Source: Deinococcus sp. KSM4-11
Lineage (GTDB): Bacteria > Deinococcota > Deinococci > Deinococcales > Deinococcaceae
Length of the DNA: 64,000 bases
Assembly: GCF_004801415.1 (NCBI RefSeq)
Contig: NZ_SSNX01000009.1
Span: 124,001-188,000 of the forward strand
Direction of reading: 5' to 3'
The notes beneath the pieces were generated by a model. That model did no database searches. It was not told the DNA's origin and saw only the letters and a list, made by a program, of their open reading frames with translations. Each line of letters opens with the position of its first letter. The first letter of the stretch is position 1. This document shows positions 47,527-57,680 of the stretch, piece by piece. The position numbers were made by a program, and so were the translations under genes.

Positions 47527-49026
47527 TCAACTGAGGTTGCGCGGCCGATAACTGACGGCCTCGGCCAGATGCGTCTCGTGGATGTCGGCGCTGCCGGACA
47601 GGTCGGCCACCGTCCGGGCCACCCGCACCACGCGGTCAAAGCCGCGTCCCGTCAGGCCCAGTTGCCGCGCGGCCGCCCGGATGAAGGCCTCCGGGCCCGC
47701 CGCCAGCGGCGCGTGCCGCCGCAGCGCCTGCCCCGCCAGATCCGCGTTGCGCACCTGTTGTCGCCGGAGCATGCCATCCCGGGCGAGCGTGATGCGCTCC
47801 CGAACCGATGCCGAGCCCTCCGACTCCGGCGCGCGGGTCAATTCCTCCACCGTGAGTCTCGGCACCCGCACCACGACATCAATTCGGTCGAGCAGCGGGC
47901 CGCTGATCCGCGCCGCGTACCGGAGCCGCTCGGCAGGCGTACATGTGCAGGCTTTCTCCGGATCGCCCTGATGGCCACACGGGCAGGGATTCATGGCGGC
48001 GATCAGCTGGAAACGCGCCGGGTACTGCACGGTCGCCCGCGCGCGGCTGATGGTCACCGTACCGTCCTCCAGCGGCTGGCGAAGGGTTTCCAGCGCCTTG
48101 CGGCTGAATTCCGGGAATTCGTCCATGAACAGCACGCCCCGGTGCGCCAGGCTGACCTCACCCGGCCGCGGAACACTGCCGCCCCCGATCAGCCCGGCAT
48201 CCGAGACCGTGTGGTGCGGTGACCGGAAGGGGGCGCCCAGATTCAGGCCGCCCCGAATGGCCAGCAGGCCCGCCGCCGAGTGGATGCGCGTGACCTCCAG
48301 CGCCTCCGGCCGGGACAGCGGGGGCAGAAGGCCGGGCGCGCGGCGGGCCAGCACGGTCTTTCCACTGCCCGGCGAACCCACCAGGAGCAGGTTGTGCCCA
48401 CCGGCCAGGGCCACTTCCAGCGCGCGGCGGGCCGCCACCTGCCCCTTCAGGTCCGCGAGGTCGAGGAACGCGCCCGGATCGTGCTCGGCGGCTGGCGGCT
48501 CACTGGCGCGGAGCGGAGCCTGACCGCTCAGGTGCCGGACGGCGTCGGTCAGGGTGGCCGCGCCGTACACGGTCACGCCGTCGATCAGGGCCGCCTCGGG
48601 CGCATTGCCTGCGGGCAGCAGGGCAGGCAACGTCAGGGCGGAGGCCAGCAGGGCCAGGTTCACGGCTCCCGCGATGGGCCGCAGAGTACCGTCCAGGGCG
48701 AGTTCCCCGGCTGCCAGCACGCCATCCAGCACCTGGGCAGGCAGCAGTTCCTGCGCGGCCAGGACTCCCAGCGCAATCGGCAGGTCGTACAGCGGGCCTT
48801 CCTTGCGCAAATCTGCCGGAGCCAGATTCACCGTGATGCGCGCGGCCGGGAAAGGCAGGCCCGCATTGCGGATCGCGGCCCGCACCCGCTCGCGCGCCTC
48901 GCTGACCGCCTGGTCCGGCAGACCGACCACGGTAAATGCAGGCAGACCTGGGCTGACATCGACCTCAACCTCGACTGGTACGGCGTCTACGCCGATTAGC
49001 GCCACACTGCGCGCCCTGGCGAGCAT
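47527..49026 (-). CDS. comM: ComM/YifB Mg-chelatase-like helicase
   Basis: A 499-residue AAA+ protein. The N-terminal LonB-like domain ([38 protein letters not shown]) is followed by Walker [20 protein letters not shown] (about 215-232), [16 protein letters not shown], Walker [12 protein letters not shown] and the [16 protein letters not shown]ys cluster. ComM is a hexameric helicase that helps branch migration in natural transformation. With comEA-comEC it adds to the competence set. The start is taken at the family-typical MLARARS; a longer in-frame ATG at 49083 is less likely. Confidence 0.92.
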   Translation of the reverse strand: MLARARSVALIGVDAVPVEVEVDVSPGLPAFTVVGLPDQAVSEARERVRAAIRNAGLPFPAARITVNLAPADLRKEGPLYDLPIALGVLAAQELLPAQVLDGVLAAGELALDGTLRPIAGAVNLALLASALTLPALLPAGNAPEAALIDGVTVYGAATLTDAVRHLSGQAPLRASEPPAAEHDPGAFLDLADLKGQVAARRALEVALAGGHNLLLVGSPGSGKTVLARRAPGLLPPLSRPEALEVTRIHSAAGLLAIRGGLNLGAPFRSPHHTVSDAGLIGGGSVPRPGEVSLAHRGVLFMDEFPEFSRKALETLRQPLEDGTVTISRARATVQYPARFQLIAAMNPCPCGHQGDPEKACTCTPAERLRYAARISGPLLDRIDVVVRVPRLTVEELTRAPESEGSASVRERITLARDGMLRRQQVRNADLAGQALRRHAPLAAGPEAFIRAAARQLGLTGRGFDRVVRVARTVADLSGSADIHETHLAEAVSYRPRNLS

Positions 49027-49129
49027 CAGGCACGACCTGCGGTCGGTTGGGGAATCACGCGCCGCAGCGTAGCAAAAGCGCACGCCGCGCCCCGCCTCAA
49101 GTGCGGGTGCGCGGCGCGGTGAACCCGGC

Positions 49130-49924
49130 TCAGGGCGCGCCAGTCAGGCCGAGGGTGACGGCGGTCGTGCCATACCACCCGCGACGGTACCCGGCAAAAT
49201 CGCCCACACCCACGGCGTAATGCAGGTTGGTCATCACCCCGGCGGGTGGCAGGGCGTCCTGCGGCAGGTTCATGGTGAACTGCTGGCTCATCGTGCTGCC
49301 ATTCCCGGTGGTCGGGCCCACGGGAGTCGCCGCGAATCCACAGCCTTCGACGGGGCAGCCGTCCAGCGTGACCGGCAGCGGGCCTTCCAGCGCGGGCGTG
49401 ACCCGGACGACCACCGTGAACGACACCTGATCCCCGGACGTCCCACTCACGCTTCCAGGTACCACGGAGGTCTGGATGTCGAGGAGACGCTCCTCGATGG
49501 TCACGGGCGCGCGGGCCAGATCATGGCCGTCCTGGCTGACCACCAGCGTGTAGGTCGCGCTCAACGACTGATCCGGCGTGTAGAACTCCGGCAGGCCCGG
49601 CGCGGAGATCACGAGATCGCGCGTGTTGGCGGCCCCGTCGGCCGTGACGGTCGCCGTGTCCAGGATCAAGCCACTCACATAGCCGTCTGGCGGAACCAGG
49701 CGCAGGGTCAGCGGGCCGCTCATGCCGCTGAACGTTACCGGGAGCGTCGCCGTGTGCTTGTGGAAGATAGCCAGCGCAGCCACGCCCGGCTGTACCGCAG
49801 CCTGGGACACTCGCCCTCCACTCACTGCAGTGTTCGGTGGCGTCGCTCCACTGCACGCGGTCAGGCTGGCGGCAGCAACCAGCGACAACACCATGCTGTG
49901 CAAAGAGTAGTGAAGTGTGCGCAT
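49130..49924 (-). CDS. unknown Ig-like secreted lipoprotein
   Basis: A 264-residue protein. The start at 49924 opens a signal peptide ending in a lipobox ([13 protein letters not shown], Cys about 23). The mature part is all-beta, with repeated strands ([63 protein letters not shown]) and a Cys pair (CPVEGC). The layout suggests two or three Ig-like domains. Function is unknown. Confidence 0.68.
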   Translation of the reverse strand: MRTLHYSLHSMVLSLVAAASLTACSGATPPNTAVSGGRVSQAAVQPGVAALAIFHKHTATLPVTFSGMSGPLTLRLVPPDGYVSGLILDTATVTADGAANTRDLVISAPGLPEFYTPDQSLSATYTLVVSQDGHDLARAPVTIEERLLDIQTSVVPGSVSGTSGDQVSFTVVVRVTPALEGPLPVTLDGCPVEGCGFAATPVGPTTGNGSTMSQQFTMNLPQDALPPAGVMTNLHYAVGVGDFAGYRRGWYGTTAVTLGLTGAP

Positions 49925-50236
<312 letters not shown>

Positions 50237-50260
50237 AGTCCCGCCCTGCACGGCACCCGC

Positions 50261-50335
50261 AGACTCGTAGCTCAGGGGTAGAGCACTACATTGACACTGT
50301 AGGGGTCAGGAGTTCAAATCTCCTCGAGTCTACCA
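50261..50335 (+). tRNA. tRNA-Val (GAC)
   Basis: Acceptor AGACTCG pairs with CGAGTCT (50325-50331), anticodon stem CTACA/TGTAG with loop TTGACAC gives GAC, T-arm GGAGTTCAAATCTCC is normal, and CCA is encoded (50333-50335). It follows tRNA-Cys by 25 nt. Confidence 0.95.
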
Positions 50336-50338
50336 ACG

Positions 50339-50370
50339 AACGCCCTCTAGGAGGGCGTTTTTCGTTTTTC
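50339..50370 (+). terminator. terminator of the tRNA operon
   Basis: ACGCCCTC (50340-50347) pairs with GAGGGCGT (50351-50358), then TTTTT and a second T run. Confidence 0.88.
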
Positions 50371-50789
50371 CCCTACGTCCATCCAATAGAGAAAGCAACC
50401 TGTTTTAAGGGGATCGGCTGACCACTGAAATTACGAATCCACTCACACGTTCTTGCTTAGAGGCGCCCGCTCGCTGATACTTATGCGTTCGTCCAGTCCT
50501 GTGAGATGTGATTGACCGTGACAACTCACTCTGCGCTTTCGGCCTCGGGTAAGGTGGAAAAGCCTGCCCTGACAAGCGTTGATCCCCTGATGCACCACCG
50601 TAGAAACCGCCAGATCCGTGTCATGGGTCGAGCATGCTCCTCCGGGCGTGACCAGCCCATGACCGGCATGCGGTGCGAAGGCTGAACGGAGAGGGCTGCT
50701 CTCGGCGTTAACCCAGGCCGCCATGCATGGCACGAGATTCTAGGCGGCACGCGGCTGATGGCCAGCCTGACCAGTCCCTCCTTCGCGCT
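50371..50789. other. 419-bp stretch without a convincing gene
   Basis: Lower GC at its start, short open frames on the minus strand only (for example RIWRFLRWCIRGSTLVRAGF), none with a ribosome site or promoter. It could be a decayed mobile-element fragment next to tRNA genes, but no terminal repeats or transposase motif are seen. Confidence 0.35.
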
Positions 50790-51686
50790 TCAGGCTGTCG
50801 TGTGGAAGTAATGTCCTTCATCGAGATCTGCAATAAGGCCCTGGTGGGTAGGCGTCCAGTGCAACCGTTCGCGGGTCAGGGCGCTGGATGCCGGGGCGTC
50901 GGCTGAGAGGAACCGTCCCAGCCAGCCGAAGTGCTCCATGGCCTGGTCGGCGGGAATCGACACGACGGGCAGGTTCAGGTGCTGTCCGATCACTTCGGCC
51001 ACCTCGCGAATCGGGATGCCTTCTTCGGCCACGGCATGCAGGGTCGTTCCGGCGGGCGCGTGTTCCAGGGCCAGGCGGAACAGGGTCGCGGCGTCCCGGT
51101 GGTGCACGGCGGTCCAGCGGTTCTCGCCAGAGTCGATATACCCGGAGACGCCCTGCTGGCGGGCGATGCCGATCAGGGTGTGTATAAAGCCGTGATCCCC
51201 CTCGCCGTGCACGGTGGGCGGCAGCCGCATGACCGATGAGCGGACGCTGCGCGAGGCGAGTTCGAGGGTGGCCAGTGCCGACGCGATCCGGGGATGCATG
51301 GCCGGATCTGGCGTGTCCAGCTCCGTGGCGACGCGTCCGGGCGCCACGCCGAGGATGCCGGAGGCGATGACCAGGGGCCGGTTCGATCCGGCGAGGACGG
51401 CGCCGAGGGTGGCGATGGCATCCCGGTCGGCCTGGGCGGCGGCGGCCATCTGGGAGAAGTCATGGATGTAGGCGAGATGAATGACCCCATCGGCGGCGTC
51501 TGCCCCTACGCGCAGGCTGCCCAGGTCGTCAAGGGAACCCCGGTGGACATCGGCTCCGGCCGCCGTGAGGGCGGCCGCAGCGGCGTCTGAGCGGGCCAGG
51601 CCGGTGACCTGATGGCCTGCGCTGATGAGTTCGGGAACCACGGCAGAGCCGATGAAGCCGGATGCACCGGTAACGAAGACACGCAT
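50790..51686 (-). CDS. extended SDR, NAD(P)-dependent epimerase-like
   Basis: A 298-residue protein with MRVFVTGASGFIGSAVVPELISAGHQVTGLARS at the N-terminus (TGxxGxxG nucleotide site). AYIHD and ASGILG are in the usual strand positions and the typical late motif GENRWTAVHHRDAATLF is present. The catalytic YxxxK is not obvious, as is common in atypical SDRs related to NmrA-like proteins. AGGAGG precedes the ATG. It is divergent from a TetR gene with an operator-like palindrome between them, so it is probably that regulator's target. Confidence 0.85.
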   Translation of the reverse strand: MRVFVTGASGFIGSAVVPELISAGHQVTGLARSDAAAAALTAAGADVHRGSLDDLGSLRVGADAADGVIHLAYIHDFSQMAAAAQADRDAIATLGAVLAGSNRPLVIASGILGVAPGRVATELDTPDPAMHPRIASALATLELASRSVRSSVMRLPPTVHGEGDHGFIHTLIGIARQQGVSGYIDSGENRWTAVHHRDAATLFRLALEHAPAGTTLHAVAEEGIPIREVAEVIGQHLNLPVVSIPADQAMEHFGWLGRFLSADAPASSALTRERLHWTPTHQGLIADLDEGHYFHTTA

Positions 51687-51743
51687 GTTGCTCCTCCTGT
51701 GAGTGGGCTGTTCTGGCCACACCGCTTGCGGCTGAACAGACCG

Positions 51744-51760
51744 ATGTCAGTCACTGACAT
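51744..51760. promoter_or_regulatory. palindromic TetR operator candidate
   Basis: Perfect palindrome ATGTCAG-TCA-CTGACAT between the SDR and TetR genes, with 7-bp arms, 50 bp ahead of the tetR start. Half-site TGTCA recurs at 51778-51782 and 51788-51792. Confidence 0.6.
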
Positions 51761-51797
51761 GGCGACTATACGCCTCATGTCACCGGCTGTCATCAGA

Positions 51798-51809
51798 TAG
51801 ACTCGGCGC
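51798..51809 (+). promoter_or_regulatory. -10 hexamer TAGACT for the TetR gene
   Basis: TAGACT (51798-51803) lies 6 nt before the ATG at 51810; the operator-like palindrome is 38 bp upstream of it. Confidence 0.5.
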
Positions 51810-52376
51810 ATGGGTCGCTGGGGGCCAGACGCACGCGGCCGCCTTGAGCATGCAGCCATGCAGCTGTACGTCGAGCGCGGCTACGAACAGACCACTGTCG
51901 CCGATATCGCCGAACGGGCGGGTCTGACCGAACGCACCTTCTTCCGCCACTTCGCCGACAAACGCGAGGTGCTGTTCAGAGGCGCGGGCGACCTGCAGGC
52001 CCTGATCGTCGCGGCCGTCCTCGGGGCTCCCCAGGCCGCCACACCAATCGAGGCCGTCACCGCCGGTCTCCAGGCCGCCGGAACGGTCTTTGGCGCGCAC
52101 CGCGAACGCTCCCGGTGGCGCCAGACCATCATCGACGCGAACGCGGAACTCCAGGCGCGGGAACTGAGCAAGATGGCCGCCCTGGCCGCCGCCATCACCG
52201 CCGCCCTGCACCAGCGCGGACTGACCGGCCCCAGCGCCGCCCTGACGGCCAACGTCGGCATTGTGGTGTTCAGAACCGCGTTCGCCCGCTGGGTTGGAGA
52301 GGACAGCGACCACGACTGGCCGCAGTTCATCCGGGAATCGCTGGAGGAACTGAAAATGGCCGTCGCTGGGGAATAA
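51810..52376 (+). CDS. TetR-family transcriptional regulator
   Basis: A 188-residue regulator. The N-terminal helix-turn-helix is clear: LEHAAMQLYVERGYEQTTVADIAERAGLTERTFFRHFADKREVLF (about residues 12-56). The ligand-binding C-terminal domain is variable. It is divergent from the SDR gene, with a palindrome in the gap, and probably represses both. Confidence 0.92.
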   Translation: MGRWGPDARGRLEHAAMQLYVERGYEQTTVADIAERAGLTERTFFRHFADKREVLFRGAGDLQALIVAAVLGAPQAATPIEAVTAGLQAAGTVFGAHRERSRWRQTIIDANAELQARELSKMAALAAAITAALHQRGLTGPSAALTANVGIVVFRTAFARWVGEDSDHDWPQFIRESLEELKMAVAGE

Positions 52377-52432
52377 CCTGTCCCATCAGCCGACGTGGCG
52401 ACTTCATCATCCCAGCGGTGAAGCCACAGAAA

Positions 52433-52471
52433 GCCCCCGCTCCAGCTTTCCCGTGAAGCTGGAGCGGGGGC
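52433..52471. terminator. strong bidirectional terminator between tetR and glmS
   Basis: Perfect 16-bp repeat GCCCCCGCTCCAGCTT (52433-52448) and its complement (52456-52471), 7-nt loop. Confidence 0.8.
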
Positions 52472-52497
52472 GTCCGACGTCCGAGTGCGTGGCGGAC

Positions 52498-54318
52498 TTA
52501 TTCCACGGTCACGGATTTGGCGAGGTTCCTGGGTTTGTCCACGTCCTTGCCCAGCGCCGTGGCCGTGAAGTAGGCCAGGAGCTGCATGGCCACGGCATTC
52601 ACGACGGGGGAGACCATCTCGTGCGCACGGGGCAGGTAGATCACGTCGTCGCCGTGGCGGGCGTTCTCGGTGTCGCCGTCGCTGAGGAACAGGATGACCT
52701 TCCCGGCCCGTGCGCGGACTTCCTGCACGTTGCTGATGGTCTTTTCCAGCAGGCGGCTCTCGGTGGCGATCACGGCGACCGGCAGGTTCGCGTCGATCAG
52801 GGCGATCGGACCGTGCTTCATCTCACCGGCCGCGTACGCCTCGGCGTGGATGTAACTGATCTCCTTGAGCTTCAACGCGCCCTCGTAGGCCGTCGGGGAG
52901 TTCACGCCGCGCCCCAGGAACAGGTAATCGCGGGCGTGCGCGTACTTCTCGGCCACGGCCTTGATGCGCTCGACCCGTTCCGGGCTCAGGGCCTCCTCAA
53001 CCAGGCGGGGCAGGGCGCGGGCGGCGTGCAGCAGCTCGGCGCCCTGCTCCTCCGACAGCGTGCCGCGCGCCCGGCCCAGCCACAGGGCCAGCATCACGAA
53101 GGCGCTGACCATGCTGGTGTAGGCCTTGGTGCTCGCCACCCCGATCTCCGGCCCGGCGTGGATATACAGCGTGTCGTCCAGTTCGCGGGTCATGCTGCTG
53201 CCCTTGGCATTGATCACGCCCAGGGTCTTCGCACCGAACTTCTTCGCTTCCCTCAGCGCTTCCAGGGTGTCGATGGTCTCGCCGGACTGCGAGACCACGA
53301 TGGCCAGGGTGTGCTCGTTGACCAGCGGATCGCGGTAGCGGTACTCGCTGGCCACATCGACCTCGACGGGAATGCGGGCAAGCTGTTCGATCAGGTACTC
53401 GCCCACCAGCCCGGCATAGAAGGCCGTGCCGCAGGCGATGATCGAGATGCGCTTGAAGCTGGCCGGGTCGAGGTTGATGTCGAGATTCACCTCGCCGGTG
53501 TCGTCGTGCAGGCGACCGATCAGGGTGTTGGTGAGGGCCTGGGGCTGCTCGTAGATCTCCTTGAGCATGTACGTGTCGTAGCCACCCTTCTCGGCGGCCT
53601 CGGCGTCCCATTCGATGTGTTCAATCTGCCGCTGCTGCGGATGGCCGGCCAGGTCCGTGACCCTGAAGCCGTCGTCGTGCAGCACGACCATGTCGCCGTC
53701 GTGCAGGAACACCATGTTGCGGGTGTAGGCCAGCAGCGCGGGCACGTCGGACGCGAGGAACATCTCGCCCTCGCCGACGCCCATGACCAGCGGGCTGACC
53801 GTGCGCGCCGCGACGATCTCGCGGTGATCCACGTGCGTGACCACGATCCCGTACGCGCCGCGCACCTGCGCCAGGGCGTCCCGCACGGCCTGCTCCAGGT
53901 CGCCGGCGTAGGCTTCCTCGATCAGGTGGGCCAGCACCTCACTGTCGGTCTCACTCTTGAACTCGTGGCCGCGGGATTGCAGGCCCTCTTTGAGGTGCAG
54001 GTAGTTCTCGATGATGCCGTTGTGGATGATCACGATCCGCCCGTCCTCGGTGGCGTGCGGGTGGGCGTTCGTGTCGTTCGGCAGACCGTGCGTGGCCCAG
54101 CGCGTGTGCCCGATGCCCAGCGTGCCCGCCAGCGGGTGAGTGTCCAGTTCGCCGCTGAGGTTGGCGAGTTTGCCGGCCTTCTTCATGACCGTGATCTGCC
54201 CGGCGTCCCGCACCGCCACCCCGGCACTGTCGTAGCCCCGGTATTCCAGTTTCGCGAGACCCGAGATGAGGACGTCCTGCGCCTGCCTGCTGCCGATATA
54301 CCCGACGATTCCGCACAT
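52498..54318 (-). CDS. glmS: glucosamine-6-phosphate synthase
   Basis: A 606-residue enzyme that makes glucosamine-6-phosphate from fructose-6-phosphate and glutamine. It begins MCGIVGYIG with the nucleophile Cys at position 2, so an earlier in-frame ATG at 54342 is rejected. The glutaminase domain has GIGHTRWATHG and HNGIIENY; two SIS domains follow (IACGTAFYAGLVGEY, VVSQSGETIDTLEAL, HAEAYAAGEMKHGPIALID) and the C-terminus ends DKPRNLAKSVTVE. A weak GGAG precedes the ATG. Upstream lies a probable glmS ribozyme, implying control by glucosamine-6-phosphate. Confidence 0.97.
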   Translation of the reverse strand: MCGIVGYIGSRQAQDVLISGLAKLEYRGYDSAGVAVRDAGQITVMKKAGKLANLSGELDTHPLAGTLGIGHTRWATHGLPNDTNAHPHATEDGRIVIIHNGIIENYLHLKEGLQSRGHEFKSETDSEVLAHLIEEAYAGDLEQAVRDALAQVRGAYGIVVTHVDHREIVAARTVSPLVMGVGEGEMFLASDVPALLAYTRNMVFLHDGDMVVLHDDGFRVTDLAGHPQQRQIEHIEWDAEAAEKGGYDTYMLKEIYEQPQALTNTLIGRLHDDTGEVNLDINLDPASFKRISIIACGTAFYAGLVGEYLIEQLARIPVEVDVASEYRYRDPLVNEHTLAIVVSQSGETIDTLEALREAKKFGAKTLGVINAKGSSMTRELDDTLYIHAGPEIGVASTKAYTSMVSAFVMLALWLGRARGTLSEEQGAELLHAARALPRLVEEALSPERVERIKAVAEKYAHARDYLFLGRGVNSPTAYEGALKLKEISYIHAEAYAAGEMKHGPIALIDANLPVAVIATESRLLEKTISNVQEVRARAGKVILFLSDGDTENARHGDDVIYLPRAHEMVSPVVNAVAMQLLAYFTATALGKDVDKPRNLAKSVTVE

Positions 54319-54325
54319 AGGGACT

Positions 54326-54361
54326 CCAGCCCGCGCGTCCACATGGATCCGGGCGGGCTGG
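54326..54361 (-). other. hairpin before the glmS start
   Basis: Perfect 9-bp stem, CCAGCCCGC (54326-54334) with GCGGGCTGG (54353-54361), ending next to the GGAG and 8 nt before the glmS ATG. It may tune translation of the mRNA left after ribozyme cleavage. Confidence 0.45.
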
Positions 54362-54423
54362 CATCAGAGGCCAGCGGCGCCGTCCACGGGGAAGGTCACG
54401 GGGGTGTCGTTGGATTTGGAGTG

Positions 54424-54600
54424 CGTTCTGTCCGGCCTTATGCCCGTGTTACCACGGGAGTTATCGCTGGACTTCTCCTTCCGCAGAAGGACGGGTAGGC
54501 GCGGAACGCGCGCCTGGAGGCATCCGCAGAATGCTCGCTGACCTCCACCTCGTATCCCCCGGTCACGTCCTGCCGAACGGTCGGGGGCCTTGCGCTGCCC
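54424..54600 (-). ncRNA. glmS ribozyme (glucosamine-6-phosphate-activated)
   Basis: Minus-strand reading fits the glmS ribozyme in order. Cleavage site A|GCGCxxGG at 54596/54595. P1 is CCCCCG (54587-54582) with CGGGGG (54561-54556), followed by the conserved ACGAGG (54553-54548). GGAGG (54546-54542) pairs with CCTCC (54520-54516) and encloses GCGA...TTCTGCGGATG (54529-54521 is the CTGCGGATG part, matching the family GGCGGAUG). P3 is GGCGCG/CGCGCC (54514-54498). P4 is GTCC (54472-54469) with GGAC (54433-54430), enclosing a CCCGTG/CACGGG hairpin (54458-54443) and GCATAAGG. About 105 nt separate it from glmS. Judged by hand against remembered Bacillus and Thermoanaerobacter sequences. Confidence 0.82.
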
Positions 54601-54793
54601 TGTTTGTGTGAACCGGACACCAACGGTTCATCGTCAGCATACCATTCCGCATGGGCACTCCGGTGAGTACGATACTCAGGGCGCAGGGTCGGCGGCTGAT
54701 ACCGGAACCGTTGCCCGGTGGCCTGCTTGCTAGGATGGCTCCCGGATACGCCGACCTCCACGCAGACCGAACGCTATCCCCAAGGATCACACC
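54601..54793. other. divergent region between glmS and the FmdB-like gene
   Basis: 193 bp carrying both promoters. On the minus side GAACCG...CGGTTC forms a small hairpin just before the ribozyme (54629-54608). On the plus side TAGGAT (54731-54736) and CTATCC are possible -10 elements for the FmdB-like gene. Confidence 0.35.
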
Positions 54794-55072
54794 ATGCCCA
54801 CGTACCTGTACAAGAACATCGAAACCGGCGAAATCTACGAACTCGTGCAGAGCATGCGCGACGACGCGTACCGTACCCACCCCGTCTCCGGCGTGCCCGT
54901 CAAGCGCATCCTGGCCCGCCCCGGGATCGCCTTCAAGGGCAGCGGCTTCTACGCCAACGATTCCCGCAAGGGGAGCAGCGAGAGCGGCAGTTCCAGTGGT
55001 ACGTCGAGCAGTACGTCCAGCGGCAGTTCGTCGGGCGACAGCAGCAGTTCGGGTTCCAAAGGCGGCGAGTGA
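54794..55072 (+). CDS. FmdB-type zinc-ribbon relative lacking all cysteines
   Basis: A 92-residue protein whose first 55 residues follow the FmdB pattern (MPTYLYKNIETGEIYELVQSM... PVSGVPVKRI), but every one of the four zinc-binding Cys positions is replaced; the protein contains no Cys. The last 30 residues are almost only Ser, Gly, Asp and Lys. An AAGGA site is 8 nt before the ATG. Its stop overlaps the GTG of the HtrA gene (GTGA), so the two are made together. Function is unknown. Confidence 0.75.
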   Translation: MPTYLYKNIETGEIYELVQSMRDDAYRTHPVSGVPVKRILARPGIAFKGSGFYANDSRKGSSESGSSSGTSSSTSSGSSSGDSSSSGSKGGE

Positions 55073-56169
55073 AGGCGGGCCGCGCCCTGGGGGCAGCCCT
55101 GCTGATCGCCGGCGCGGGCGCGGGTGCGTACTTCACGGGCCGCGTGAGTGCCGAGCGGGCGCTGGTCACCACCGACGAGATCAATACCGTCGAGGTGTCG
55201 CAGAACGCCGTGCAGGCCGTCGTGCGGATCGACAACCGGCTGCGCAAGGATGTCCTGCAGACTGGCGATGACCCGATCGACACCGGCACCGGCTTCTTCT
55301 ACAAGAAAGACCTGATCGTCACGAACTACCACGTCATCAAGGACGCCGAGTCGCTGACCGTCACGCTGTTCAACGGGCGCAAGGTGCCAGCCAAGATCGA
55401 GGGCATCGACCCCGGCATCGACATCGCCGTGCTGCGCGTCACGGGGGTCACGGCGCCCAAGACCCTGGCCTTCGGGCAGAGCGCCCGCCTGATTCCGGGA
55501 CAGAAGCTGATCACCATCGGCACGCCGCTGAAGATCCAGAACTTCGTGGCCAGTGGGGTGTTCTCGGTACTCGCCAGCGCGCAGGACGTGCCGCGCAACG
55601 ACAACCTGGGCCAGGAGATCGGGCAGTACCTGATCACCACCGCGACCATCCAGCAGGGCAACTCGGGCGGCCCGCTGCTCGACTCGCGCGGCGCGGTCGT
55701 GGGGGTGGCCGACGCGAACGCGGCGCCCAACCTGTTCGTGCCCGGCCTGATCGGCATCGCCATTCCCGGCGATCTGGTCAAGGAAAGCCTGGATGACCTG
55801 GAGAAGATCGGCGTGCCGCAGCGCGGCACCCTGGGCGCGACCCTGCGGGATCTGGACACGCTGGAGCCGGCGCTGAGGCAGCTGGCGGGCCTCACGAGTT
55901 CCGAGGGCGCGCTGGTCATGGACGTCGCGGCGGGCGGGGCGGCGGCGCGCGCGGGTCTGCGCGGCAGCATCCGCAACAACACGGATCAGCTGGTCGCGCC
56001 GCTGGGCGACGTGATCGTGGCTGTGGATGGCGTGCGCGTGCAGAACTCCTTCGATGTGACCCGGCTGGTGGCGGCCAAGCGGCCGGGCCAGACAGTGACC
56101 GTGCGCGTGTGGCGCAGCAAGAAGAGCGTGGACGTGAAGGTCACGCTGCTCAAACGCACCCTGCAATAG
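55069..56169 (+). CDS. membrane-anchored HtrA/DegP-type serine protease
   Basis: A 366-residue protease starting at GTG. Residues 6-22 form a membrane anchor ([17 protein letters not shown]). The trypsin-like domain has catalytic His88 (TNYHVI), Asp118 (GIDIAVLRV) and Ser199 ([10 protein letters not shown]). A single PDZ domain (about 265-360: [16 protein letters not shown]...[21 protein letters not shown]) ends the protein. It degrades or holds misfolded envelope proteins. Cotranslated with the Cys-free FmdB relative upstream. Confidence 0.93.
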   Translation: MKAGRALGAALLIAGAGAGAYFTGRVSAERALVTTDEINTVEVSQNAVQAVVRIDNRLRKDVLQTGDDPIDTGTGFFYKKDLIVTNYHVIKDAESLTVTLFNGRKVPAKIEGIDPGIDIAVLRVTGVTAPKTLAFGQSARLIPGQKLITIGTPLKIQNFVASGVFSVLASAQDVPRNDNLGQEIGQYLITTATIQQGNSGGPLLDSRGAVVGVADANAAPNLFVPGLIGIAIPGDLVKESLDDLEKIGVPQRGTLGATLRDLDTLEPALRQLAGLTSSEGALVMDVAAGGAAARAGLRGSIRNNTDQLVAPLGDVIVAVDGVRVQNSFDVTRLVAAKRPGQTVTVRVWRSKKSVDVKVTLLKRTLQ

Positions 56170-56192
56170 CCCGGGCAGGGTTGCCGAGGGGG

Positions 56193-56222
56193 CCGGGCCA
56201 TGCGCGCCCGGTCTCCTTTTTT
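56193..56222 (+). terminator. terminator after the HtrA gene
   Basis: CCGGGC (56193-56198) pairs with GCCCGG (56206-56211), then TCTCC and six T (56217-56222). Confidence 0.8.
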
Positions 56223-56279
56223 CTGGGGCGGCCGGAGTTGAGCCGGTGGGAACTCCCGTCTGGTCTTCCGCGTAATGAA

Positions 56280-56316
56280 GTCAAAGTGATATCATTCTGA
56301 TAGATATCTCTTTGAC
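56280..56316. promoter_or_regulatory. AT-rich dyad, candidate operator of the SPFH operon
   Basis: GTCAAAG (56280-56286) and CTTTGAC (56310-56316) are perfect arms; inward the match continues as GTGATATCA against TGATATCTC if a 4-bp GATA is looped out, giving 14 of 15 paired positions. It sits 13 bp before the SPFH start and contains GATATC twice, so it probably overlaps the promoter. Confidence 0.55.
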
Positions 56317-56329
56317 AGGAGCGTGACGT

Positions 56330-57244
<915 letters not shown>

Positions 57245-57251
57245 GCGGCGC

Positions 57252-57452
57252 GTGGCCCCCCGCAAGAACTTCCCCCTGCGCATCAGTCCCGAGCTGTACG
57301 CCGCACTGGAGCGCTGGGCGGCCGACGACCTGCGCAGCGTGAACGCCCAGATCGAGTACCTGCTCACGCACGCCGCGCGGCAGGCGGGAAGGTTGAAGGC
57401 CACTCCCCCCCCGAGCGGAAAGCCTGAGGACGACGACCCCGACAGCCCATGA
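57252..57452 (+). CDS. Arc-like ribbon-helix-helix protein
   Basis: A 66-residue protein starting at GTG, 7 nt after the SPFH stop. [41 protein letters not shown] is the Arc/MetJ ribbon-helix-helix pattern (strand then two helices). The C-terminus is Pro/Asp-rich. It may autoregulate the pair through the dyad upstream of the SPFH gene; such SPFH-Arc pairs recur in bacteria. Confidence 0.85.
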   Translation: MAPRKNFPLRISPELYAALERWAADDLRSVNAQIEYLLTHAARQAGRLKATPPPSGKPEDDDPDSP

Positions 57453-57461
57453 CCCACACGC

Positions 57462-57495
57462 GAACGGACGGTGCTAGCTATGGCCGTCCGTTCGT
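57462..57495 (+). terminator. terminator after the SPFH-Arc operon
   Basis: CGAACGGACGG (57462-57472) pairs with CCGTCCGTTCG (57485-57495), 11 bp perfect, 12-nt loop; no long T-run follows. Confidence 0.7.
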
Positions 57496-57680
57496 CGTCA
57501 CGCTGAAGCGAGTCGGGGTCAGACTCCCGTGCAGTGTCGCTCCCTCCGGGCAGGTGATGGATTGCGGAGGGTGGAAGTGAGCCCGGCCCGGAGCGGTGCA
57601 TCTGGAGTGTTCTTTCCCGAGTCGTCAAGCCCTTCATCTCTCGTTCACCCGGCGGGCATGGCGCTACACTTCGGCCCGTC

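Noticed and set aside
51744..51760. Radiation/desiccation response motif (RDRM) at the TetR palindrome
   Set aside because: ATGTCA and TGACAT halves are present, but the spacing is longer than in the 17-bp RDRM palindrome and the flanks lack TT/AA. A TetR operator explains it better.
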